A DNA stretch of 64,000 bases, from the NCBI RefSeq assembly GCF_000011065.1, contig NC_004663.1, positions 310,001-374,000 on the forward strand. Reading direction: 5' to 3'. This DNA comes from Bacteroides thetaiotaomicron VPI-5482. GTDB taxonomy: Bacteria; Bacteroidota; Bacteroidia; Bacteroidales; Bacteroidaceae. Both the position numbers and the translations under genes were made by a program. Position 1 is the stretch's first letter. Each line of letters opens with the position of its first letter. Positions 41,688 through 50,383 of this stretch are shown here, in pieces. The notes under the pieces are model-generated. The model was not told the origin of the DNA. It worked only from the letters and a program-made list of their open reading frames with translations, and ran no database searches.

Positions 41688-44600
41688 ATGAAGAATATAA
41701 TCAAATTTGCAGTAGGCAATCCGGTTACGATTTGTATGGTAGTATTTGCCCTCTTATTGTTGGGAAAAGTATCATACGATCAGTTGAGTGTGGATTTATT
41801 GCCCGATCTGAATAATCCCCGCCTGTTTATTGAATTAAAGGCGGGTGAACGCCCTCCCGAGGAGATCGAAAAGCAATTCGTTAAAAATATGGAGTCTATG
41901 GCGATCCGGCAGAGTGATGTTACTCAGGTCTCTTCCGTGATTAAAGCCGGGACGGCACGAATTACTGTAGAATATACCTGGACAAAGGATATGGATGAGG
42001 CTTTTCTAGATTTGCAGAAAGCCATGAATCCGTTTGCCCAGAACAAGGATATTACTGAACTGAAGATTACGCAACACGATGCGAACTTGTCTCCGGTAGT
42101 TTTGGTGGGAATGTCTCATCAGAGTATTACAGATATGGCGGAATTAAGGAAAATCGCCGAAAGCTATATCCGCAATGAGTTGATTCGTCTGGAAGGCGTG
42201 GCTGAAGTGACGCTTTCGGGAGAAGAAGTCAGTACTCTTACCATTCAGACTGATCCTTATAAACTGGATGCTTTTCAACTGAAAATAGAAGATATCGCTT
42301 CGCGCATCGAATCGAATAATCAGAGTATATCCGGTGGACGGGTCAGTGAACTGGGATTACAATATCTGGTGAAAAGTTCGAGCTTGTTTGCTTCGGAAGA
42401 TGATTTTGAGAATCTGATTGTCGGATACAAAGCGATACAACAAGAGGAAGCATCCGGAAACAATGCTTCGGGAACAGCGACTGCCAACAGTAATAAAGCT
42501 CCTGTTTTTTTGAAGGAAGTGGCTACTGTGCAGTTTTTGAACGCTCGTCCGGAGAACATTGTACGGATTAACGGGAAGCGTAGTATCGGACTGTCTATTT
42601 ATAAGGAGATGCGCTTTAATACTGTAAAAGTGGTGGATGAGGTAACCCGCCAATTGGCAGTGATAGAGAATGCATTGCCCGGTTATCATTTTCAGGTGAT
42701 TTCCAATCAGGGTACTTTTATAAAAAGTGCGATAGGAGAAGTGAAGAGCAGTGCTGTTCTGGGTGTTATTCTCGCTATTGTAGTCTTGTTTGTATTCCTT
42801 CGCCGGATGGGGACAACACTGATTGTCAGTCTTGCTATTCCCATCTCGATTGTGGCTACTTTCAATCTGATGTTCTTCAACGGACTGTCACTGAATATTA
42901 TGACATTGGGAGGACTGGCGCTCGGGGCGGGTATGCTCGTCGATAATGCCATTGTCGTCATAGAAAGTATCTTCCGAAATCAGGAGAAAGGATTGAGTAT
43001 CAAAGAGGCTGCTATTAACGGGACGGCAGAAGTTGCCAATGCGGTAATAGCTTCTACTCTGACGACTATTGTCGTCTTCCTGCCGATTGTTTATCTTCAC
43101 GGAGCTTCGGGCGAACTGTTTAAAGATCAGGCATGGACGGTTACTTTCTCACTGGTTTCTTCTTTGTTTGTGGCTATCCTGGTGATTCCGATGTTATATA
43201 TCCAGCTTTCCGGCAAGAAGGTTAAGCTGGAAGAAGTGAAGTCCATTCGTATTACAGGATATAGCAGAGTGCTTCGCAAGCTGATTCAGCGACGTTGGCT
43301 GGTGATCGGTATGGCAGTGTTACTCCTTATCGTGACTGGATTGCTGACTCCGTTTATCGGAACTGAGTTTATGCCCCGTGCGGAAAGCAAGACGTTTACG
43401 GCTGTAATCAAAATGCCCGAAGGTACACAGATGGAACGCACTTCCGCTGCTGTAGGTAATCTGGAAGAATTGTTATATGCTATCGTTGGCGGTGATTCTT
43501 TATGTACGGTATACAGTCATATCGGAGAGGGGAGCGGTTCGGAAAATGCGATATTTGAAGGAGAAAATACAGCAATGATGAAAGTGATCCTTTCACCGGA
43601 ATGTACACTTTCACCGGAAAAGGTGATTGCGTCTTTCGTGGAATCGGCCAAGAATCCTGACGGACTGGAACTGACGATTCAGCAGGATGAGAATTCTCTG
43701 AGTTCACTGTTAGGAAGCGAAGGGGCTCCTATTGTTGTGGAGGTCAAAGGAGAGGAGTTGGATGAGATTGCTCAGTTGACTGAAGAGGTGAAGGAACGGA
43801 TGATTGGCGTAAATGGAATCTATGATGTTATTACCTCCGTGGAAGACGGTGCTCCGGAAGTTGTGATCTCGATTGATCGTACAATAGCCGGTATCAATAA
43901 TTTGAGTGTGGCTATGGTAATCGAACAATTGAAGCAGCAACTAAGCGGTAAGGAAGTCGGTAAGATGGAATATCGCGGTGAGATGCGTGATATCGTCATA
44001 AAGGTGCCGGATATCCCGTTGAGTTCTCTTGGTGCTCTTGTCATCAAAAGTGGAACACAGGAATTTGTATTACAAGAGATTGTTACCATTACTCACGGAC
44101 AAGCGCCCAAGGAGATTCTGCGCCGCAATCAAAGCCGTATCGGTAAGGTGATGGCTAATATGGATGCGAGTAAATCACTGGATAAAGTAGCAGCCGAAGT
44201 GCGTGAAACGGTGAAAGGTATTGAATTGCCTGCTAACTACAGTATTACAGTGACAGGAGAGGAAGAAAAACGGCAAGAATCAATGAACAGTCTGTTGTTT
44301 GCTCTGATGCTTTCTGTTGTACTTGTCTATATGGTGATGGCTTCCCAGTTTGAATCCTTGCTGCATCCGTTTACGATCTTGCTGACTATTCCTCTGGCTG
44401 TAGTAGGTGCTATCTTACTTTTCTTCATTACCGGAACCACTATCAATATGATGGGAGTTATCGGTATTGTCATGCTGGGAGGTATTGCCGTCAATAACTC
44501 TATCATTCTGGTAGACCGTATCAATCAGCTTAGTCAGGCGGGAATGGAGTTGACTGATGCCATTGTAGAAGCAGGGCAACAGCGTATCCGTCCGATCATC

Positions 44601-44804
44601 ATGACTACTTTGACTACGATTCTGGCCATGCTTCCGATGACATTCAGTTTTGGTGAAGGTGCATCTTTACGTTCACCGATGGCTATAGCTGTGATCGGAG
44701 GATTGATAACTTCTACTCTGATGAGTTTGATGGTTATTCCTTGTGTCTATTATGTCTTGGAGAATATCAAAAGACGTATAAATCGCCGAACTAAAAACAG
44801 CTGA
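41688..44804 (+). CDS. RND-family efflux permease, first of two
   Basis: A 1038-residue pump, normal for the family. It starts with the cytoplasmic end and TM1 (FAVGNPVTICMVVFALLLLGKVSYDQL) followed by SVDLLPDLNNPRLFIE. TM4 has GMLVDNAIVVIES, that is, one Asp followed by Asn where AcrB has Asp-Asp. The later GGIAVNNSIILVDRINQL corresponds to the TM10 region. The periplasmic loops are complete. It probably exports a hydrophobic or amphipathic substrate together with the next protein, as heteromeric pumps such as MdtBC do. The gap to the next gene is 2 nt. Confidence 0.92.
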   Translation: MKNIIKFAVGNPVTICMVVFALLLLGKVSYDQLSVDLLPDLNNPRLFIELKAGERPPEEIEKQFVKNMESMAIRQSDVTQVSSVIKAGTARITVEYTWTKDMDEAFLDLQKAMNPFAQNKDITELKITQHDANLSPVVLVGMSHQSITDMAELRKIAESYIRNELIRLEGVAEVTLSGEEVSTLTIQTDPYKLDAFQLKIEDIASRIESNNQSISGGRVSELGLQYLVKSSSLFASEDDFENLIVGYKAIQQEEASGNNASGTATANSNKAPVFLKEVATVQFLNARPENIVRINGKRSIGLSIYKEMRFNTVKVVDEVTRQLAVIENALPGYHFQVISNQGTFIKSAIGEVKSSAVLGVILAIVVLFVFLRRMGTTLIVSLAIPISIVATFNLMFFNGLSLNIMTLGGLALGAGMLVDNAIVVIESIFRNQEKGLSIKEAAINGTAEVANAVIASTLTTIVVFLPIVYLHGASGELFKDQAWTVTFSLVSSLFVAILVIPMLYIQLSGKKVKLEEVKSIRITGYSRVLRKLIQRRWLVIGMAVLLLIVTGLLTPFIGTEFMPRAESKTFTAVIKMPEGTQMERTSAAVGNLEELLYAIVGGDSLCTVYSHIGEGSGSENAIFEGENTAMMKVILSPECTLSPEKVIASFVESAKNPDGLELTIQQDENSLSSLLGSEGAPIVVEVKGEELDEIAQLTEEVKERMIGVNGIYDVITSVEDGAPEVVISIDRTIAGINNLSVAMVIEQLKQQLSGKEVGKMEYRGEMRDIVIKVPDIPLSSLGALVIKSGTQEFVLQEIVTITHGQAPKEILRRNQSRIGKVMANMDASKSLDKVAAEVRETVKGIELPANYSITVTGEEEKRQESMNSLLFALMLSVVLVYMVMASQFESLLHPFTILLTIPLAVVGAILLFFITGTTINMMGVIGIVMLGGIAVNNSIILVDRINQLSQAGMELTDAIVEAGQQRIRPIIMTTLTTILAMLPMTFSFGEGASLRSPMAIAVIGGLITSTLMSLMVIPCVYYVLENIKRRINRRTKNS

Positions 44805-44806
44805 AG

Positions 44807-47800
44807 ATGAACTTTTTACTAAATAGGAGAATAACGATTTGTATGCTGTTTATTGCACTCAGCCTGCTGGGCTATGTGTCGTATAAACAACTTCCGGTGG
44901 AGTTGCTGCCCAACGCAGAACTTCCGGTTCTGTTTGTCCAGGTGTCGTCACAGCAGGATATGGACCCTTCGTATGTAGAGTCGGAAGTGATTATTCCACT
45001 CGAAGGAGCGGTCAGTGCGATAGGTGGAGTAGACAAACTGCAATCCTACATTGACAGGAGGCAGTCCAGCATACAGATTGACTTTAAAAAGAATATCAAC
45101 TTCAAGATGACCAGTCTTAAACTGCAGGAGAAAGTGAATGAAATCGCAGCCTCCCTGCCGACCGGTTTTACCGTACAGGTACAGAAAGTGGATATTGCTC
45201 AGATGAATAATAACTTCATGGTGCTTCAAGTGCGTGGTACGGGAGGAACCGACCGTGTCCGGAGTCTGGTAGACGAGGATGTTCGTTCCGATCTGGAGAA
45301 TATAGATGGGGTAGCTTCCGTCAATATCTACGGAGGACGGCAGAAAGCCATTGAAGTGCGTCTGAATCCGGAGGCTTGCAAGGCTTTGAACCTCACTGCT
45401 TCCAAAATAAGCGGTTTGCTCTCGCAGAATACCCAGGAAAAGACATTTGTAGGCTTCGCAGATGAACCCGACAGCAAGAATTTTGTCCATGTCAATGCGA
45501 TGTATACCAAAGTTTCTGATTTGGAGAATATAGTTGTCGCTCCTGGTCCTATTCTGCTGAAAGACCTGGCAACCGTCTTTTTTGACTTGAAAGATGAAAC
45601 CACCTATAGTCGTGTGAATGGAAAAGAAGCCGTTTCGGTTGCTTTGATCAATGATTCACAGGCTAATCTGATTGAACTTTCACACCGTGTATCCGATGTG
45701 ATTGAAAAGCTGAATGAGAAGCTGGCTCCGCTCGAACTGGAAATTGTCATTCAGGAGAACAAGGCTGAAACCATGGAAAATAATATCAACCAGATTATTA
45801 ATCTGGCATTGGTAGGGGGATTATTGGCTGTGTTCGTTCTTTGGCTTTTCCTGAAGAATATGCGGTTGGTGTTTTTTATCGCACTTTCCATACCGATTTC
45901 TGTCTATACGGCTTTCAACTTCTTCTACGCTTTTGGTATCACTATCAATAGTCTTACCTTGGTAGGAATGGCGTTGGCCATCGGAATGCTGCTGGATAAT
46001 AGTGTCGTGGTGCTTGAGAATATTTATCGTTTGTCGGGAAACGGCTATACGCCCGAACGTTCGGTAACGCAGGGAACAAAAGAAGTGTGGCGCTCCATTG
46101 TGGCGGCTACCCTGACTACCATTACTGTGTTCCTGCCGTTCGTTTTTTCTGATAATTTCCTGATAAAACTGATCGGGCACCATATCGGAGTATCCATTAT
46201 ATCAACTTTGACGATCTCGCTGTTTGTAGCTTTACTTTTTATACCGATGATTACTTACCTTCTTTTGAAGAGTAAGAGTGGGAACAGCGTCGTTTATGAA
46301 AAAGTCTCGATCGTTCAGCGTCCGATGCAGGTCTATCTGGTCTTATTGAAGACTTGTATGCGTAATCCGGGAGTGACAGTCTTTGGAGCTGTAATCTTGC
46401 TTTTTGCAACATTGATTTTGTCATTGACCTTGAATGTGCAACAGATGAAGGAAGTTGCTTCAGACCGGTTCAACATCAGTGTCGTGATGCCTACCGGGAG
46501 TACGCTTGAAAATACGGATAAGATTGTAAAGGTACTGGAAGAACGTCTGGAGGATTTTCCGGAAAAGAAAGATCTGATTTGCCGTATTCGGGAAAAAGAG
46601 GCGACTCTGACACTCGTTTTGCAGGAAGATTACACAAAGATCGCCAAACGGAAAATAGCCGATATAAAAGCGGATGTGCAGACTAAAGTCGCCAATATCA
46701 ATGGTGCGGAAATCTATGTCTCTGATGCTATGGGAGGCGGAGGAGATAACTCGGCTCTGAGCAGTCTGGGCGGATTCATGCGTTTGTTGGGTATCGGTGA
46801 CAACAGTGAACGGGTGGTGATCAGGGGATCTGATTTCGAAATGATGCAGATGGTGGCAGAGGAAGTGCGTTATTTGTTGGACGAACAGGATTTTGTACAG
46901 CATACTCATGTTTCGTATACTCCCCGTCAGGCAGAAATAAATCTGAACTTTGACCCTATTCTGCTGACTGCTTATGATATTAACCGTGGCAATATTACCA
47001 CCGGATTGACTGCGCTTAATAATGAATACTCTTCCGAAGCTACTTTCAAGGTGGGAGAGGATATTTATGATATTATTATCCGTGACGAAATACCGGAAAA
47101 GGAAACTGAAGAAGAGGCACAGGAAAAAGCTCAGAAAGAGAAAACTGTGGATGACTTGCGTGCTATCCGGATAGAAAATGCCAATGGCGGTATGCACAAT
47201 CTAGAAGATATATCGTCTCTGAATTATGGACGTGGGCGTTCGCGCATCATCCGTGTCAATCAAGATAAGCAGATTGAGGTATACTATGCTTTTCCGAGAG
47301 ATGTTCAGTCTTCGAAAGATTTATTGGGAGGATATCGTTCCGATATCGACCAGTTGATTGCCAGTTATAATCTTCCGTCCGGAGTCGCTGTGCAGGTATT
47401 CCATGAGGAGGATGAATTCGGGGATTTCAAATTCCTTATTCTGGCAGCTTTTCTTTTGATATTTATGATCCTTGCTTCAGTCTTCGAGTCTGTAGTGACG
47501 CCTTTTGTGTTGCTTTTTACCATTCCGTTGGCCGCTATCGGTTCTTTGCTGGCATTATTGCTTTCGAGCAACAGTCTGATGAATGCGAATACACTGACAG
47601 GGTTCCTTATTCTGTTGGGAGTAGTCGTCAATAACGGAATCATTCTGATAGATTACGCCAACATTTTGCGTAAACGGGGATACCGCCGGAACAGGGCGTT
47701 GATGACTGCCGGTATGTCACGTATTCGTCCCATTCTGATTACTTCCATCACCACGATTGCTGCCATGCTTCCGTTGGCTATGGGAGATACGGAGTATGCA

Positions 47801-48001
47801 GGGGCTATCGGTGCACCTTTTGCCATTACAGTGATAGGCGGACTTTTCTTTTCTGCCATGCTGACGCTGATTTTAATTCCGACAGTTTGTATGGGACTGG
47901 AAAATGTGCTTCAGTGGTACCGTTCGTTATCCCGTAAACTATGGACCATTCACCTGATTCTTTTTTGTGTCCGGTGTAATCTGTATCTGGCTATACACTG
48001 A
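44807..48001 (+). CDS. RND-family efflux permease, second of two
   Basis: A 1064-residue pump and the second RND of the operon. TM1 (RRITICMLFIALSLLGYVSYKQL), PVELLPNAELPVLFVQV, TM4 GMLLDNSVVVLENIY (again one Asp then Asn), and LGVVVNNGIILIDYANIL are visible. The two RND proteins differ strongly outside these motifs. The C-terminal ~12 residues (FCVRCNLYLAIH) look unlike a normal pump tail; they follow a T6 tract where loss of one T would join this frame to the downstream ABC gene. The annotated end is at the TGA at 47999-48001. Confidence 0.9.
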   Translation: MNFLLNRRITICMLFIALSLLGYVSYKQLPVELLPNAELPVLFVQVSSQQDMDPSYVESEVIIPLEGAVSAIGGVDKLQSYIDRRQSSIQIDFKKNINFKMTSLKLQEKVNEIAASLPTGFTVQVQKVDIAQMNNNFMVLQVRGTGGTDRVRSLVDEDVRSDLENIDGVASVNIYGGRQKAIEVRLNPEACKALNLTASKISGLLSQNTQEKTFVGFADEPDSKNFVHVNAMYTKVSDLENIVVAPGPILLKDLATVFFDLKDETTYSRVNGKEAVSVALINDSQANLIELSHRVSDVIEKLNEKLAPLELEIVIQENKAETMENNINQIINLALVGGLLAVFVLWLFLKNMRLVFFIALSIPISVYTAFNFFYAFGITINSLTLVGMALAIGMLLDNSVVVLENIYRLSGNGYTPERSVTQGTKEVWRSIVAATLTTITVFLPFVFSDNFLIKLIGHHIGVSIISTLTISLFVALLFIPMITYLLLKSKSGNSVVYEKVSIVQRPMQVYLVLLKTCMRNPGVTVFGAVILLFATLILSLTLNVQQMKEVASDRFNISVVMPTGSTLENTDKIVKVLEERLEDFPEKKDLICRIREKEATLTLVLQEDYTKIAKRKIADIKADVQTKVANINGAEIYVSDAMGGGGDNSALSSLGGFMRLLGIGDNSERVVIRGSDFEMMQMVAEEVRYLLDEQDFVQHTHVSYTPRQAEINLNFDPILLTAYDINRGNITTGLTALNNEYSSEATFKVGEDIYDIIIRDEIPEKETEEEAQEKAQKEKTVDDLRAIRIENANGGMHNLEDISSLNYGRGRSRIIRVNQDKQIEVYYAFPRDVQSSKDLLGGYRSDIDQLIASYNLPSGVAVQVFHEEDEFGDFKFLILAAFLLIFMILASVFESVVTPFVLLFTIPLAAIGSLLALLLSSNSLMNANTLTGFLILLGVVVNNGIILIDYANILRKRGYRRNRALMTAGMSRIRPILITSITTIAAMLPLAMGDTEYAGAIGAPFAITVIGGLFFSAMLTLILIPTVCMGLENVLQWYRSLSRKLWTIHLILFCVRCNLYLAIH

Positions 48002-49517
48002 CGGAATGCTTTGGCAGTCAATCTATCTGGTAGCACTGATTGCAGGCATACCGGGGATGACATACTTTGCGCAAACCAGTCTCCGTAGAGCTAAGGCGGA
48101 GGTTATCAATCCGGATGAAGAAATACGTATTTCTGTCCGCAATCTGGTTAAGATCTACGATTGGCCTGGACACATCAGCCGTCAGTGGAACAGTGGTTTG
48201 CAATTACGCAAACGTCTGGGATTGAGCAATGAATACCATTCTCTGAAGGACTTTATCAATGTGCTATGGCAGTTTGGTATCTTACTGTTTGCCATTTATT
48301 TCACCTATTTCTTCATTCATAACAGGCTTTGGATATTCCTGTTCTCGTTCGCTATTTATGCAGCGGTACTGTATTTGTGGAGAAAGGTACGTTCCTATTT
48401 ATATTATCGATACGGAGATAATCGGGTAACAAAGATCGTAAACCGGGTGATATTCTGGAGTCTTCCTCCCCTTATCCTGTTTCAGTTATTCCGGAAACTG
48501 GATAATAACGGGCTGGTCATCATGATCGGATTGTTATGGCTGGTGGGTATTGCCATCTATGTCACTTCTCAGTATCTGTATGATCACGATGTAAATATAG
48601 AGCGTGTCACCGGACGATTTGCAGGGCTTCGCCGTTCCTATTTCCGCATGGTGAAGAGTGTTCCTATGATTGGAAAACGACGCAAACCTTTCAAAGCATT
48701 GCGTGGGGTGTCATTCGAGATTCAGACAGGTATGTTCGGACTACTGGGACCCAATGGGGCAGGTAAATCGACCTTGATGCGTGTCATCTGTGGTATCTTT
48801 GAGCAGAGCTATGGTAGTATCTGGATCAATGGTCTGGATACCCGTATCTACAGAGAAGAACTACAGAGTCTGATAGGTTTCCTTCCGCAGGAATTCGGAA
48901 CTTATGAGAATATGACTTCGTGGGAGTTTCTGGATTATCAGGCCATATTGAAAGGAATCGTAGATGGAGATTTGCGCAGGGAGCGTCTGGACTATGTGCT
49001 GAAAGCGGTACATATGTACGAGCGGAAAGACGAAAAGATCGGTTCTTTCTCAGGAGGTATGAAACAGCGTATTGGCATTGCGCTTATTCTGCTTCATTTA
49101 CCACGTATCCTGGTAGTGGATGAGCCTACAGCGGGACTCGACCCTCGCGAACGTATCCGTTTCCGTAATTTGCTGGTGGAATTGAGTAAAGACCGCATCG
49201 TTATTTTCTCCACTCATATCATTGAGGATATATCCAGTTCCTGTAATCAGGTAGTGGTAATCAATAAAGGTGAACTGAAATATTTCGGTGATCCTTCGGA
49301 TATGGTGGAAATGGCTAACGGAAAAGTATGGCAGTTTAATATAGATAAGACAGAATTTGAAAAAGTACTGGACAAATCGTTGGTAATACATCATATTCAG
49401 GAAGGCGATACGATTCGGGTGCGCTATCTTTCTGTCGGACAGCCTTATGAAGGGGCTGTAGAGGTAGAAGCTAATTTGGAAGACGCTTATCTCTGTCTGC
49501 TGAAGAATATGAATTAA
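47967..49517 (+). CDS. ABC transporter ATP-binding protein with N-terminal membrane segments
   Basis: A 516-residue protein from the GTG at 47967 (an ATG at 48006, 4 nt after the RND stop, is an alternative and equally credible start). The first ~245 residues contain several TMs (YLVALIAGIPGMTYFA; VLWQFGILLFAIYFTYFFI; WIFLFSFAIYAAVLYLW; LVIMIGLLWLVGIAIYV). The ATPase part follows with Walker A GPNGAGKST, signature FSGGMKQR, Walker B ILVVDEPTAGLD and H-loop STHII. ATPases of this group normally lack such membrane parts. It overlaps the RND gene by 35 nt if GTG is used. The partner permease follows. Confidence 0.85.
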   Translation: MSGVICIWLYTDGMLWQSIYLVALIAGIPGMTYFAQTSLRRAKAEVINPDEEIRISVRNLVKIYDWPGHISRQWNSGLQLRKRLGLSNEYHSLKDFINVLWQFGILLFAIYFTYFFIHNRLWIFLFSFAIYAAVLYLWRKVRSYLYYRYGDNRVTKIVNRVIFWSLPPLILFQLFRKLDNNGLVIMIGLLWLVGIAIYVTSQYLYDHDVNIERVTGRFAGLRRSYFRMVKSVPMIGKRRKPFKALRGVSFEIQTGMFGLLGPNGAGKSTLMRVICGIFEQSYGSIWINGLDTRIYREELQSLIGFLPQEFGTYENMTSWEFLDYQAILKGIVDGDLRRERLDYVLKAVHMYERKDEKIGSFSGGMKQRIGIALILLHLPRILVVDEPTAGLDPRERIRFRNLLVELSKDRIVIFSTHIIEDISSSCNQVVVINKGELKYFGDPSDMVEMANGKVWQFNIDKTEFEKVLDKSLVIHHIQEGDTIRVRYLSVGQPYEGAVEVEANLEDAYLCLLKNMN

Positions 49518-49532
49518 AAAGAAAAGAAGGAT

Positions 49533-50234
49533 ATGACATTCAAACAATTGATACAACTGTTGCCTAAAGTAGTCAGGTATAACCTGAAGATTATATTTGC
49601 CGGGAAGTTTTTCTGGTTTCTGTTGGCTGCATTTGGCTTTTTTGCTCTTTTTATGTTTCAGAATGCGTGGAAACGGGAGGAGATTAACGAGGGACTCATC
49701 TATAGCATCCTGATGTTTCCGTCTATGCTGCTTATTTTCTATCCGGCTGTATTCGGCATTCAGAATGATGAAGATAGCCGGATATTGGAGATTCTCTTTG
49801 GAATCCCCGACTATAAGTATAAGGTTTGGGGCGTGCGGTTATTGATGATTTATGTGGCAATTTTTGTTATTCTGATTATCTTTTCATACATAGCCATTTT
49901 ATTGCTGTATCCGGTCAATCCGCTTGAGATGGCATTACAGTTGATGTTCCCGATACTCTTTTTCGGAAACATGGCTTTTATGCTGTCTACCATTACGCGG
50001 AGTGGAAACGGAACTGCCGTATTTATGATTATTATAGGCATTGCATTGATGTTCTTAGGTAAGCCGGATTCTTTTTGGAACGTTCTGCTGAATCCTTTTC
50101 GTGTTCCCGATAATGTTCATCCGATTATTTGGGAGGGAATCCTTATCAAAAACCGCATTTTCCTTTTATCCGCCAGTTTAGTCTGGATGATGATCGGATT
50201 ACTATATCTACAGAAAAGGGAAAATTTTGTATAA
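49533..50234 (+). CDS. ABC-2-type transporter permease
   Basis: A 233-residue integral membrane protein with six hydrophobic segments (FFWFLLAAFGFFALFMF; SILMFPSMLLIFYPAVFGIQ; LLMIYVAIFVILIIFSYIAILLLYP; MALQLMFPILFFGNMAFML; NGTAVFMIIIGIALMFLG; FLLSASLVWMMIGLLYL). The layout fits a half-size ABC-2 permease, the partner of the upstream ATPase (15-nt gap). It is the last gene of the operon; a hairpin region follows. Confidence 0.85.
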   Translation: MTFKQLIQLLPKVVRYNLKIIFAGKFFWFLLAAFGFFALFMFQNAWKREEINEGLIYSILMFPSMLLIFYPAVFGIQNDEDSRILEILFGIPDYKYKVWGVRLLMIYVAIFVILIIFSYIAILLLYPVNPLEMALQLMFPILFFGNMAFMLSTITRSGNGTAVFMIIIGIALMFLGKPDSFWNVLLNPFRVPDNVHPIIWEGILIKNRIFLLSASLVWMMIGLLYLQKRENFV

Positions 50235-50276
50235 CAGCAGATTAGGATACTGAATATTCTCAATGGTTCTTGCTGC

Positions 50277-50340
50277 GATGAGAAAAAATTCTCACTATGA
50301 TGAGAAAAAAGTCTCATCGCAGTGAGAACTTTTTCTCATC
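50277..50340. terminator. Nested hairpins between convergent genes
   Basis: GATGAGAAAAAATTCTCACT (50277-50296) pairs with 50321-50340 with one mismatch. Between them, GATGAGA (50299-50305) pairs with TCTCATC (50312-50318), and TGCGATGAGA (50274-50283) could instead pair with TCTCATCGCA (50312-50321). The site lies between convergent genes and can serve as a two-way terminator; alternative foldings are possible. Confidence 0.65.
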
Positions 50341-50383
50341 ATGGTAAGTATAGTCCTATGTATGCAGGAACCGAAATAGTGAC

